DNA from: JASEJA01 sp038872535
GTDB taxonomy: Archaea > Thermoproteota > Bathyarchaeia > Bathyarchaeales > Bathycorpusculaceae
Assembly (NCBI GenBank): GCA_038872535.1
Contig: JAVZJY010000008.1
Coordinates: forward strand, 1 to 41,909
Length of the DNA: 41,909 nt
Direction of reading: 5' to 3'
Made by a program: the position numbers and the translations under genes. A model generated the notes under the pieces. It ran no database searches. It was not told where the DNA came from and was given only the letters and a program-made list of their open reading frames with translations. Below, in pieces: positions 14,074 through 21,087 of the stretch (position 1 is the first letter of the stretch; each line of letters starts with the position of its first letter).

Positions 14074-14685
14074 TTAAGTGAACGAAGTTGTCTGTTTGTC
14101 TATGAATTCGCAAAGCTTCAAATATTTTTCCATAAAAAGTAGTGCTTGTGTTTTTATGTATCCGTTTTGGCGGGTGGGCGCCGGCACAGGCGTTAAACCG
14201 TATTTCCGATTTAAAACATAGAAAATGGCAGCATGTGCGAGTTGTTTCTGCGAAATTTGTTGCCTAGTTAAAAAAGCCCAAGCAAAACACTTCCGTATTA
14301 GTGCCCCAACATCATTGCTTACCAAATGGTCTTGATCAAACTTTAGTAAACTAAGTGTTTTTGATGCGTGTTCCAAAGCCTTCTTTAAAGGTGGAGGCTC
14401 CACCATTTGTGTTAGAATGCGTATGAATCGGGCTCGCAGACCAAGGTCCTTCGTGCCGTTTGGAGCTTTAGCTAGAACACGAAGTAAACCATTATGGTCC
14501 AGTGTGTCGCCTAAGCCCTTACCAAAAACAAGCAGGTTAGTTGGCTGATAGGTTACGTCCATAGGCAAACGGTGAACCATACTTACAGCTTCGCCCTGAA
14601 CAAGCCCACATTCCATGCATACAAGCTCATGTTTTCTCCGTTGAATTGGGCCTCCGCATTGCACACAGCGTTCATATTCTTGCAT
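14074..14685 (-). CDS. TFB/TFIIB-like zinc-ribbon protein
   Basis: 203 aa. The N-terminus has a TFIIB-type zinc ribbon: C7-x2-C10 and C23-x2-C26 in RCVQCGG and LVCMECGLV. A linker with LVFGKGLGDTLDHNG could correspond to the B-reader region. A helical C-terminal part follows (about 90-195) with one diverged cyclin-like unit (QLAHAAIFYVLNRKYG). Cellular TFB is about 300 aa with two cyclin repeats, so this is a shortened version. Likely role: redirecting host RNA polymerase to element promoters, or antagonising TFB (inference). It follows the AbrB-like gene on the same strand. Confidence 0.68.
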   Translation of the reverse strand: MQEYERCVQCGGPIQRRKHELVCMECGLVQGEAVSMVHRLPMDVTYQPTNLLVFGKGLGDTLDHNGLLRVLAKAPNGTKDLGLRARFIRILTQMVEPPPLKKALEHASKTLSLLKFDQDHLVSNDVGALIRKCFAWAFLTRQQISQKQLAHAAIFYVLNRKYGLTPVPAPTRQNGYIKTQALLFMEKYLKLCEFIDKQTTSFT

Positions 14686-14712
14686 AAGACTCGTGAAACA
14701 TTATTTCATAAG

Positions 14713-14727
14713 TAAATATTTAAAATT
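14713..14727 (-). promoter_or_regulatory. TATA-box upstream of TFB-like gene
   Basis: Minus-strand TTTTAAATATTTACT ends about 28 nt before ATG 14685 and overlaps the end of the upstream AbrB-like gene. Start-site spacing fits a leaderless or near-leaderless message; no Shine-Dalgarno site is visible. Confidence 0.45.
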
Positions 14728-14956
14728 TGTCTTCACTTTGCTCTTCTTCATGTTCTCGAGTTTTTCTAACTTCAATCAAATTAATCTTTAATAGATCGCC
14801 AGGTAATAATTTATAAGCTCTAACAACATTGGGCGGAATAGTAATGTAAAATACACGAGAACCAGACTTTAATGGAAGCAGATATGTTAAACCAATCTTT
14901 TCAATGTCGGTCGTCTCAATAAAAGCGTGTTTTCCAGACTTTCGAACTTTATTCAA
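14720..14956 (-). CDS. SpoVT/AbrB-like regulator
   Basis: 78 aa, TTG start at 14956. The core VFYITIPPNVVRAYKLLPGD (about 35-54) followed by LLKINLIEVRK is the swapped-hairpin AbrB pattern: strand, I-P-x-x-V-x-x-x-x-L, G-D. These dimers bind DNA as transition-state or antitoxin-type regulators. The C-terminus is Glu-rich. It lies just upstream of the TFB-like gene, and a TATA-like TTTTATATC lies near 15004-15012. Confidence 0.7.
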   Translation of the reverse strand: MNKVRKSGKHAFIETTDIEKIGLTYLLPLKSGSRVFYITIPPNVVRAYKLLPGDLLKINLIEVRKTREHEEEQSEDKF

Positions 14957-15128
14957 AAGCGTGACTCTCCAATAGATTTTACATTTTTTATGTTGAAACT
15001 AAATTTTATATCAAAGGAAAAATATATAGAAATATACATATAAGACGTTTTCACACATGAGTAGACTAGCCCAATTGCTAAATTTTTTCTGTTGAGCTTG
15101 GGAACAAGTGTCTTTTTGGATAGTCCAA

Positions 15129-17177
15129 TCACCTTGCATAGTCTGGCTTTGGCAGTTTCTGTTCATTACTTCCTAATCCAGCTAAAGCTTTCAAAGTGTC
15201 ATTTAATTGTCCCAAAACATTATTAACTTGTGATAACAGCTGCTCGTTTCTCTCAGCCCAGTCCGGATAGCTAAACTCGACTTCCACGCAATTATGCCAT
15301 GAACCAAATATCGTTGTGTAGGAATGATGCTCTTCAACCTCAAGATTGAAAACTTTTCCTTTAAAATTCACTCTTTTGATTTGGCGAATTGGTAACAAAC
15401 AAAAATTCCCACTTATAAAACCTGAATTGAAAAGTCTATTACCAATCTGCCATTTTTCTCCAAAATATTCTGCAAGTTTGCAGCCCGATGCCCCTTCCAA
15501 GCTTATCATATAATTCTGAGAGCCACGTATCCACCCTTGACGTTTAATATATCCTAAATGAGGCTTTCGCACCGTGAATGATGGGCAAAGCCCAAGAGAT
15601 AACAAAAGAAGAATCAACCGCACAGCAAGTTTTGATGAAACTGTTACATAAATAAAACGTTGATGATTTTTTTTATATTTGATCATACAGCCATCGCTGG
15701 CAAATAAGCCTTTAAGCAATTCAATCTTCTCTTGATCTGAAAGCATGTAAACAAAATCTGGCAAGGTTTTTTCGTGGGCATTTTTTCCAACATACTTAAC
15801 CAACCAATTTAAAAGTAATTTGTGAGAAAAAAGAACCACGAAGGTATTACCTACTAAATAAATTCTGGCTTTTCTCCCTAAAGTTTTTTCAACAATGTTT
15901 TTTAAGTCTTCAGCTTTTTTCCATTCTGAACGATTGAAAACTACCTTAATTTCTTCACCATTATTTGAACCATCACCAATATAATACCCAATGAGTCTAA
16001 ATATGTCTTTTGAAAACATAGTAGGACGAGCCCTAATTTCCTCCCTTTTACACTTGCATAAGTATCGTTTAACTGTTTTTTGAGCAGATTTATCCAGCCC
16101 TAAGGCTTCAACCATTGTTCTTGTTGTATGATTTGGATTTCGTAACCATTCCAAATAAACCCTATTTCTCAAACTTTTTCTTTCAACTGCAAACCTTAAT
16201 TCTGACAGCCCCTCACCATTAATGTTTGGAAGCGGAAAAGCAATACAGTAATGTCGTGTAAGCTTACCCACCTGCAACCAATCCAAACTTTTCCATAATT
16301 CTTCCCTATGCAACACAATTCTACCACAATCCAATTTTGCCTTTACAGCAGACGTTGGATGATTCGGAGTAACCATAAACCTCATACCATTACTAATTTT
16401 AATTTCAACCATCTCTCCCTCATAATCTCTTGAAAAAACTTCAGAAACTTTTTTCCATACGCCCAAATGCGTTAAAACCTTCATACCAACTCTAACCTTT
16501 TCAATAGGAATTAAACCCTCATCTGTGCAAATCAGCGTTCCAGCAACAAAACATTGGGGATGGCTTAGGTCGCCGAGCTTGATTCTTATACCGTTGCTTT
16601 GTTTAAACAAGTCAATGGTTAACTTTGGCAAACGTTGGCCCACGTCAAAAACTGCATGTGCCCCCTTAAATCTTATACTTTTAAGCAGTTTTTCAACAAC
16701 GTTAATGTCACTAATCAAACCAGTCTTCACAAACCCATTACAAAACAACTGGTAAACATGCCCCAAACTCCCCGGCTTCCGCACAAACAAATTCACCCGC
16801 CCAGTCCTAAACCACTCCATCCGCCCCAACTCATCCCGCCAAAAAGCAAACCTAACCTTCCCAGGCCTACTCAAACGCCAACCACACCCAACAATACGCC
16901 CAACAAAACCCACATCATCCAAACACAAACCCAAAACCCCACCAACAAAAACCCAACCACGCCTCCCATGAAAACAAACACTCCTAACGCCTCGCCTATC
17001 CACCGAGTTACGCTTCCACTGAAGCTTAAGATTTCTTATGTATTGTCCATGATATTTATAGTCTAAACCTAGAAGTTTGCATATTGGTTTAGATGTTAAA
17101 AGCGGGTTTTTATCGAGTAAAGCGAAAACTTGTTGTTTGATGCTGTCACTGTAACCTTCGTAACTGTTACAACCCAT
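15129..17177 (-). CDS. Intein-split HTH protein of unknown family
   Basis: 682 aa precursor; about 261 aa after splicing. The first 50 residues look like a winged-helix/HTH (SIKQQVFALLDKNP, then SKPICKLLGLDYKYHGQYI). The middle is beta-rich (RMEWFRTGRVNLFVRKPG, FDVGQRLPKLTIDLF, NGIRIKLGD). After the intein (209-629) the end is helical (PDWAERNEQLLSQVNNVL). I do not recognise a characterised family. DNA binding, perhaps in replication or regulation, is only inferred. Extein residues about 60-200 use strongly G/T-rich codons, unlike the intein. ATG 17177 has GGTGG upstream and a TATA at 17215-17225. Confidence 0.62.
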   Translation of the reverse strand: MGCNSYEGYSDSIKQQVFALLDKNPLLTSKPICKLLGLDYKYHGQYIRNLKLQWKRNSVDRRGVRSVCFHGRRGWVFVGGVLGLCLDDVGFVGRIVGCGWRLSRPGKVRFAFWRDELGRMEWFRTGRVNLFVRKPGSLGHVYQLFCNGFVKTGLISDINVVEKLLKSIRFKGAHAVFDVGQRLPKLTIDLFKQSNGIRIKLGDLSHPQCFVAGTLICTDEGLIPIEKVRVGMKVLTHLGVWKKVSEVFSRDYEGEMVEIKISNGMRFMVTPNHPTSAVKAKLDCGRIVLHREELWKSLDWLQVGKLTRHYCIAFPLPNINGEGLSELRFAVERKSLRNRVYLEWLRNPNHTTRTMVEALGLDKSAQKTVKRYLCKCKREEIRARPTMFSKDIFRLIGYYIGDGSNNGEEIKVVFNRSEWKKAEDLKNIVEKTLGRKARIYLVGNTFVVLFSHKLLLNWLVKYVGKNAHEKTLPDFVYMLSDQEKIELLKGLFASDGCMIKYKKNHQRFIYVTVSSKLAVRLILLLLSLGLCPSFTVRKPHLGYIKRQGWIRGSQNYMISLEGASGCKLAEYFGEKWQIGNRLFNSGFISGNFCLLPIRQIKRVNFKGKVFNLEVEEHHSYTTIFGSWHNCVEVEFSYPDWAERNEQLLSQVNNVLGQLNDTLKALAGLGSNEQKLPKPDYAR
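15291..16553 (-). other. Intein with LAGLIDADG homing endonuclease (in HTH protein gene)
   Basis: 421 residues, Cys209 to Asn629. Block A CFVAGTLICTDEGLIPIEKV, block B VTPNHP, LAGLIDADG motifs LIGYYIGDG and LLKGLFASDG, C-terminal end EEHHSYTTIFGSWHN and Cys at +1. The base composition is ordinary and A-rich on the coding strand, in contrast to the flanking extein, which points to separate histories. Confidence 0.9.
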
Positions 17178-17214
17178 ATAGCCACCGTCGGTAAAGCAAA
17201 CAGTTAACTGAAAA

Positions 17215-17225
17215 ACTATATATGA
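17215..17225 (-). promoter_or_regulatory. TATA-box of the intein-bearing HTH gene
   Basis: Minus-strand TCATATATAGT lies about 43 nt before ATG 17177, leaving a leader of roughly 15 nt that contains GGTGG. A CAGTTAACTG palindrome (17201-17210) lies between the TATA and the start, a possible operator. Confidence 0.4.
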
Positions 17226-17307
17226 TTTTATGTCATGTAAAATGATATAAAATTAAACGAGTTCTCTCTGAAATTCATAAAACTTTTAAACATTGATGTC
17301 AATTATT

Positions 17308-17493
17308 TTATCTAGTCACGCAAGAAGACCCCATCCGATAGGGTGGGGGTAGTTCACATCCTTTCTCCTTACAGAATTCAATCAAGACTTTTTCAGCTTC
17401 GGCGAAATTTTTGGCTTGATTAAGTTTCTCGCACCAAATTTTGTCTTGCAGAAGAGCCCGCACTATTTCAGTTCGAACAGCAAATATGCGCAT
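17308..17493 (-). pseudogene. Gene truncated by IS right-end copy
   Basis: A 61-codon frame from ATG 17493 (GGTGA upstream). Residues 1-46 look like a native small helical protein (RTEIVRALLQDKIWCEKLNQ, EAEKVLIEFCKEKGC). From there on the frame is simply the translated 38-bp repeat (ELPPPYRMGSSC) plus four codons to TAA. The native 3' end is therefore lost or displaced. The start overlaps the upstream stop (TAATG), so it was the last gene of the 19227-17308 operon. Confidence 0.6.
17320..17357 (+). repeat. 38-bp dispersed repeat, copy 2 (IS right end, solo)
   Basis: Exact copy of 10200-10237 with the CCCCATCC-GATA-GGGTGGGG hairpin and TTCAC end. The upstream stems seen at copy 1 are missing here, so only the terminal part is present. 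It lies inside the frame of a small gene and replaces its 3' end. Confidence 0.8.
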
Positions 17494-17618
17494 TAATTTT
17501 TCACCGTTTTTCTCAATTTTTCTTTTAATTCCGGTATTTGTTGCTCGTTGATTTCGAGTTCGCAGATTTGTTCTATCATTAAGGGATTTTCATATTTTAA
17601 CAAAACTTTAACCTTCAT
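17493..17618 (-). CDS. Small hypothetical protein (41 aa)
   Basis: Translated by eye: starts MKVKVLLKYENPLMIEQI and ends LKEKLRKTVKN. Strand followed by a long amphipathic helix. The start shares one base with the upstream stop (TGATG) and the stop shares one base with the next start (TAATG), an arrangement typical for real coupled genes. Function unknown. Confidence 0.5.
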   Translation of the reverse strand: MKVKVLLKYENPLMIEQICELEINEQQIPELKEKLRKTVKN

Positions 17619-18337
17619 CAAGTTACCTTCTGGATTTTGGTTATCACCTTTTTTGGTATAAATAAGACATTGCGGTAGGCTGTGTTGTCTATCGCGTCTG
17701 TTTTTGGAAGGAAGCTTTGAGCTATTGCAATATATTCATCTGTTTCTTTAATTAAAAAGCCTACAGCCATGAAGTCTGGCAGTTTGATTTGTTCTAATTC
17801 GTCTAGCCAAAGGTGTGTTTCGCTTCTAGCGTCTTTAAACTGAACCAGAATAATTTGCATTTGATTCACTACTCGCTGCGGGATCTCTGCGGATTCCACC
17901 TTAGGCATCGTTTCAACTGATTCAGCGAGAAAGGTTGATTCTTTAGTTTTCCTTTTCCATCGTGAATGAATAAGCCCCTTTATCTTCAATCTTCCAATAC
18001 GCATCTTAACACTATGTTCAGAGCGATTTGGAAATTTAGCAACTATCTCGGGAATGCTTAACTTCGCATTCCAAAGTTCCATCAGCTTCTTGTCTTCGTC
18101 TTCGCTCCAACGTTTCTTATTCGCATCTACTGATTTAACAGTAGGATTTGGCGGTTCAAGCTGGACTAGCATAAAGGGGCTACCATCCAGAAATGTAGCG
18201 AATGTTTTGTAGCCTTGCTTTTCAAGTTGCTTTTCCCATTCTGGCACGAAATCTTTGTTCGGAATGCAAATGCATTTTCCGTAAATTTTAAGGTCTCGAG
18301 TTATGAAGTTTTGTTTTAAATATTCAATGTCAACCAT
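17618..18337 (-). CDS. Protein with SANT/Myb-like HTH
   Basis: 239 aa from ATG 18337, which overlaps the upstream stop as TAATG; the longer frame to 18394 is rejected for that reason. The segment RWSEDEDKKLMELWNAKLSI (about 76-95) with PEIVAKFPNRSEHSVKMRI behind it is a Myb/SANT or GcrA-like three-helix module. The flanks are mixed alpha/beta without recognisable motifs. Probably a DNA-binding protein of the element. It belongs to the tightly coupled run 19227-17308. Confidence 0.6.
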   Translation of the reverse strand: MVDIEYLKQNFITRDLKIYGKCICIPNKDFVPEWEKQLEKQGYKTFATFLDGSPFMLVQLEPPNPTVKSVDANKKRWSEDEDKKLMELWNAKLSIPEIVAKFPNRSEHSVKMRIGRLKIKGLIHSRWKRKTKESTFLAESVETMPKVESAEIPQRVVNQMQIILVQFKDARSETHLWLDELEQIKLPDFMAVGFLIKETDEYIAIAQSFLPKTDAIDNTAYRNVLFIPKKVITKIQKVT

Positions 18338-19227
18338 TAATTTTCCCTTTCCCTTTGAAAAATCAGTTGCATCGGTTTTTGTAAGAGTTTCCAATGCATT
18401 ATCGGGTCTACTTGTCCCTTTGCTTCATAGCACACTCGCTTGAAAGCATGGAGAACTATCGCTTTTTTTCCATTTAAGTCCCATAAGAGATTTTGCCAGT
18501 CTTCATAAGAATATACCTCGCCAGATTCGGTTGAGCTGACTTCGCCTAATAGTTTGTCTTTAAAAATTGTTATTCGATACTCTTCTGGGATTCTGCCATT
18601 GTGATAAAAACTGTAATAGTTTACAAAGGAAATTTTTTCTTTTGAATCAACAATATGTAAGCCTCGATGGAGCCCACTGATAAGCTCTTCCTCTACACGT
18701 TCATTGGCAATGCGGAAAAACAAATTTGCGCCCCAATCTGCAAAAACATCGTCTCGCCATTTCCAAAGTTCAACAAAGTTTCCAAACCCATAAGCACTCA
18801 TTAACCGCATGGGCTTGAAAAATTCTGAACGGTAGCTGCAACCTTTATAATGGTAAAGACAGTCGCCACATCTTTTTAAGATTATCTTGCCATGCTTGGA
18901 AAGGTGAGGACACTTAAGCAGAAGCAATGTTTCAGCCACTTGCTTTTTTGGAATTTTAACTTGATGATGACACCATGTGCATTTTTCTTCATGGAAAAGC
19001 ACGTTGTCGCCTTCAAACCGCCAGTTATCTCTTTCCCAGCTTGCCCAACCATGCCTTTCAATTTTAAAGCCTAAATTTTCAAGCAAACATTCAGTTTCGT
19101 AGCAGTCTAAACTTTCAAAACATCCATCAGCTAACTCGACAAGAACAGCCTCATCCAAACTTGCTGGAACATAGAACCTGCCAACTCTTACAAGCTTCGA
19201 ATGGTCCGGATTATTGAACTTCCTCAT
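18337..19227 (-). CDS. Cys-rich protein; donor of a duplicated C-terminal segment
   Basis: 296 aa, ATG 19227 behind GGAGGG. Several metal-site-like pairs: CTWCHH, CPHLSKHG, RCGDCLYHYKGC. From FFRIANERVEEELISG (residue about 169) to the end it is almost identical to the protein at 21065-21628. The shared DNA is 366 bp without net gaps. Function not recognised. It heads the coupled run towards 17308. Confidence 0.6.
   Translation of the reverse strand: MRKFNNPDHSKLVRVGRFYVPASLDEAVLVELADGCFESLDCYETECLLENLGFKIERHGWASWERDNWRFEGDNVLFHEEKCTWCHHQVKIPKKQVAETLLLLKCPHLSKHGKIILKRCGDCLYHYKGCSYRSEFFKPMRLMSAYGFGNFVELWKWRDDVFADWGANLFFRIANERVEEELISGLHRGLHIVDSKEKISFVNYYSFYHNGRIPEEYRITIFKDKLLGEVSSTESGEVYSYEDWQNLLWDLNGKKAIVLHAFKRVCYEAKGQVDPIMHWKLLQKPMQLIFQREREN
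18357..18722 (-). repeat. 366-bp segmental duplication, copy A
   Basis: Matches 21109-21474 colinearly with scattered substitutions and no net insertion or deletion. The right edge is sharp, right after GCGGAAAAACA. It encodes the C-terminal part of the Cys-rich protein. Confidence 0.85.
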
Positions 19228-19246
19228 CGTTAACCCTCCTTGCTTT

Positions 19247-19489
19247 TTATTGTAACTTTGAAAGGTAGTTTTCCCTCATCACACAACAGTAAAAATTTGA
19301 GTTCAAACTCGTTAAAGAAATTGGGTCTCCAACTATCTTTTTTATATGATATTGTGGCGGAGAACCCTTTACAAAAATTGTTTCTACGATAACTAAGTCG
19401 TTTGGATTTAAACCTTGTTTTTTAGCTTGTTCTTCTGCTTTGCCATGCAAGGCACAAACTTTTCTAATTCTTACCTTTAAATCACTCAT
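19247..19489 (-). CDS. Small hypothetical protein
   Basis: 80 aa from ATG 19489, behind GGAGGGTGA and overlapping the upstream TGA (ATGA); the longer frame to 19528 is rejected. Contains VRIRKVCALHGKAEEQAKKQ and a C-terminal FYCCVMRENY. Soluble, no family recognised. It ends 19 bp before the start of the next gene in the same direction. Confidence 0.5.
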   Translation of the reverse strand: MSDLKVRIRKVCALHGKAEEQAKKQGLNPNDLVIVETIFVKGSPPQYHIKKIVGDPISLTSLNSNFYCCVMRENYLSKLQ

Positions 19490-19686
19490 TTTTCCGCTTT
19501 CACCCTCCATATATGATTGTCTTTCCAATAACTTTCAGTCATGCGTGTCCAAATTATGAATCCATTATGTATAAACTCAAGCAGAATTTCAGGGCAGCAT
19601 TCAAACCATTTAGGACAAAAAGGGATAGGGAACATTTCAAACATGGTTTTCACGAAGTCTAAGTCGCAAACACTCAATTCACTCAT
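19486..19686 (-). CDS. Small hypothetical protein
   Basis: 66 aa, ATG 19686 behind GAGGTGAAGC. Aromatic and Cys-rich (FPIPFCPKWFECCPEILLEF). Coupled to the next gene through ATGA. No family recognised; soluble. Confidence 0.5.
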   Translation of the reverse strand: MSELSVCDLDFVKTMFEMFPIPFCPKWFECCPEILLEFIHNGFIIWTRMTESYWKDNHIWRVKAEK

Positions 19687-19713
19687 TTTGCTTCACCTCT
19701 CTCTTTCCTCAAA

Positions 19714-20436
19714 CTATTTTTCAAACCACGCTTTTCTGATTGTTTTACGGTAAACCGTTATGCCCGCCTTCTCCAGCAAGCCCATTAAATGTGTCGTTTT
19801 GGCTAAGGTTGGTTCGGGAAGGCGGTTTCCGTAATTGTCGTATCCGACGGCTACAGCCCAAGGCTTAACCCAATTAATCAGCATGTTAGCAAAACTTTCA
19901 AGGTTGAAGTCTAAGATTGGTTCAATTGAAATAAAAAGTCTGTGGGCAAATCCGCCACTCTGTTTTCTTATGCGCATGAGGTCAGCAAGTTTAGTCATCC
20001 AATATAGTCTGTCAAACTGGGAAGGTGCATTGCTTATTTCTTGATAGCAATAGTCTGATTCTATTGTCGCTCCCAAAATGCAGTTTTCTGGAATCAAATA
20101 AGGATACGATAAGTATCTTGATGGATTCTTTGTTAGTAATAGAAAATCAGCACCTTTCATGGTTGATATTCTGTCTAAAACTGCTTTAATCCATTCTGTG
20201 GGAATAAAGTTGCCGAAGAGGTCGCCCATGTCGCTTACGAACACAATGCCCTTTCTAAAGTTGCGGTCAAGCTCTTTCTCTATGAATTGAGGCTTGAAGC
20301 CTTCTGCGTAGCGTTTAGTCCTTTTTAATCGCCCTTCAGCAAGCCTTCTTGCCCAGCAGTAAGAGCACTCGTGCATGCAGCCGACTACTGGATTCCAGCG
20401 CCGTTTCTCCACAAAGCTAAACATCCGAGAACTCAT
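19714..20436 (-). CDS. DUF5131 (phage Gp37/Gp68-like) radical-SAM-type protein
   Basis: 240 aa. NPVVGCMHECSYCWARR (about 15-31) holds the C-x3-C-x2-C cluster of radical SAM enzymes. Further DUF5131 landmarks are GIVFVSDMGDLFGNFIPTEW, FLLLTKNPSRYL, an E-S in ATIESDYC and ISIEPILDF. These proteins are common in phages and archaeal viruses; the substrate is unknown and a role in nucleotide or DNA modification is often guessed. The start ATG 20436 overlaps the upstream stop. Its first 37 bp are duplicated at 21051-21087. Confidence 0.78.
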   Translation of the reverse strand: MSSRMFSFVEKRRWNPVVGCMHECSYCWARRLAEGRLKRTKRYAEGFKPQFIEKELDRNFRKGIVFVSDMGDLFGNFIPTEWIKAVLDRISTMKGADFLLLTKNPSRYLSYPYLIPENCILGATIESDYCYQEISNAPSQFDRLYWMTKLADLMRIRKQSGGFAHRLFISIEPILDFNLESFANMLINWVKPWAVAVGYDNYGNRLPEPTLAKTTHLMGLLEKAGITVYRKTIRKAWFEK

Positions 20437-20439
20437 TTT
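20403..20439 (-). repeat. 37-bp duplication, copy A (start of DUF5131 gene)
   Basis: Identical to 21051-21087. Covers the ATG and first eleven codons of the DUF5131 gene plus a few leader bases. Confidence 0.85.
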
Positions 20440-20621
20440 TCCGCTTCCTTAATTTTATTGCGAATGCGTTTCATTTCTTTGTCTAAACGTTTGATTCCAT
20501 GCGCCATGTAACATCCATAATGATATTGGCATAATGTAACTTCAATTTGCTCTCCATCAGAATAGTAGTAGCTACGCAATTTTCCTTTTCGCTCGCAAAG
20601 CAAACATTTACCTTCACTCAT
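20433..20621 (-). CDS. Zinc-finger mini-protein
   Basis: 62 aa from ATG 20621, preceded by GGGAGGAAGC and overlapping the upstream TGA. CLLCERKG near the N-terminus and CQYHYGCYMAHG further on give a C-x2-C ... C-x2-H-x3-C metal site. A Lys/Arg-rich helix closes the protein (KEMKRIRNKIKE). Probably nucleic-acid- or protein-binding. Confidence 0.6.
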   Translation of the reverse strand: MSEGKCLLCERKGKLRSYYYSDGEQIEVTLCQYHYGCYMAHGIKRLDKEMKRIRNKIKEAEK

Positions 20622-20755
20622 GTCAGCTTCCTCCCACACTTGTTGCAGCGGTAAGTTCCGTCAGAATATAGGGCGAAAACGTCATTTCCACAACTACAGG
20701 CTATCATGGGCAAAAGATAGCGTTTTCTCACTTTCGTTTTTTTCGCCTTCGCCAT
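20618..20755 (-). CDS. Zinc-ribbon mini-protein (45 aa)
   Basis: Translated by eye: a basic N-terminus MAKAKKTKVRKRY, then CSCGNDVFALYSDGTYRCNK and a final CGRKLT. Two C-x-C/C-x2-C pairs form a classic zinc ribbon. The stop overlaps the next ATG. It starts 2 bp after the stop of the membrane mini-protein at 20757. Real by its motif and coupling. Confidence 0.65.
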   Translation of the reverse strand: MAKAKKTKVRKRYLLPMIACSCGNDVFALYSDGTYRCNKCGRKLT

Positions 20756-20756
20756 T

Positions 20757-20966
20757 TTACCAACCACACATTTTACTTTCTTCAATATCATAAGCCAACG
20801 CTACACACCACAATGCGAACAGAACTAAACCGCACATTGAGATTACAACATAGGCTAAATTTCTGTCGCCCATCGAAAATAAGAGGGAAGGATACAATAC
20901 CACTGCAAATATGAATGGAAACATTAACAGGAAAGCTACGTGGTCAAGCTTACGCCAATGACTCAT
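20757..20966 (-). CDS. Two-helix membrane mini-protein
   Basis: 69 aa, ATG 20966 behind GGGAGG. Hydrophobic helices at about 9-31 and 36-58, separated by SMGDRN. Short acidic tail. The start overlaps the stop of a zinc-ribbon remnant upstream (ATGA). Function unknown. Confidence 0.55.
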   Translation of the reverse strand: MSHWRKLDHVAFLLMFPFIFAVVLYPSLLFSMGDRNLAYVVISMCGLVLFALWCVALAYDIEESKMCGW

Positions 20967-21060
20967 TTTCCTCCCTCTAATTTTTTGACTTTAAGCTTCG
21001 AGCCACAATACGGACAGAAACGGTATAATTTTCTGCCACAGCCCTCACCAGTTTCTCCAC
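20963..21060 (-). pseudogene. Zinc-ribbon gene that lost its start
   Basis: On the minus strand a frame reads LCGETGEGCGRKLYRFCPYC and then GSKLKVKKLEGGK before a TGA that overlaps ATG 20966. The four cysteines form a zinc ribbon, and the coupling to the next gene is intact. Upstream, the frame hits TAG inside the duplicated start of the DUF5131 gene, and no start codon is available. A recombination event appears to have replaced its 5' end. Confidence 0.55.
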
Positions 21061-21087
21061 AAAGCTAAACATCCGAGAACTCATTTT
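21051..21087 (-). repeat. 37-bp duplication, copy B
   Basis: Copy of the first eleven codons and leader of the DUF5131 gene (20403-20439), here joined to a zinc-ribbon remnant. In its own frame it would give a 35-residue chimeric peptide beginning MSSRMFSFVEK. Confidence 0.85.

Noticed and set aside
16635..17066. 143-codon plus-strand frame rich in Pro, Thr, Asn and Lys
   Set aside because: Shadow of the G/T-rich extein on the other strand; low-complexity composition and no ribosome site.
17201..17210. CAGTTAACTG as a third centromere-like palindrome
   Set aside because: Only 10 bp and unrelated to the AACATTATT half-site; at most an operator for the gene at 17177.
17258..17320. Complete omega-RNA scaffold at repeat copy 2
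   Set aside because: The stems seen at copy 1 are missing; only the last 38 bp match.
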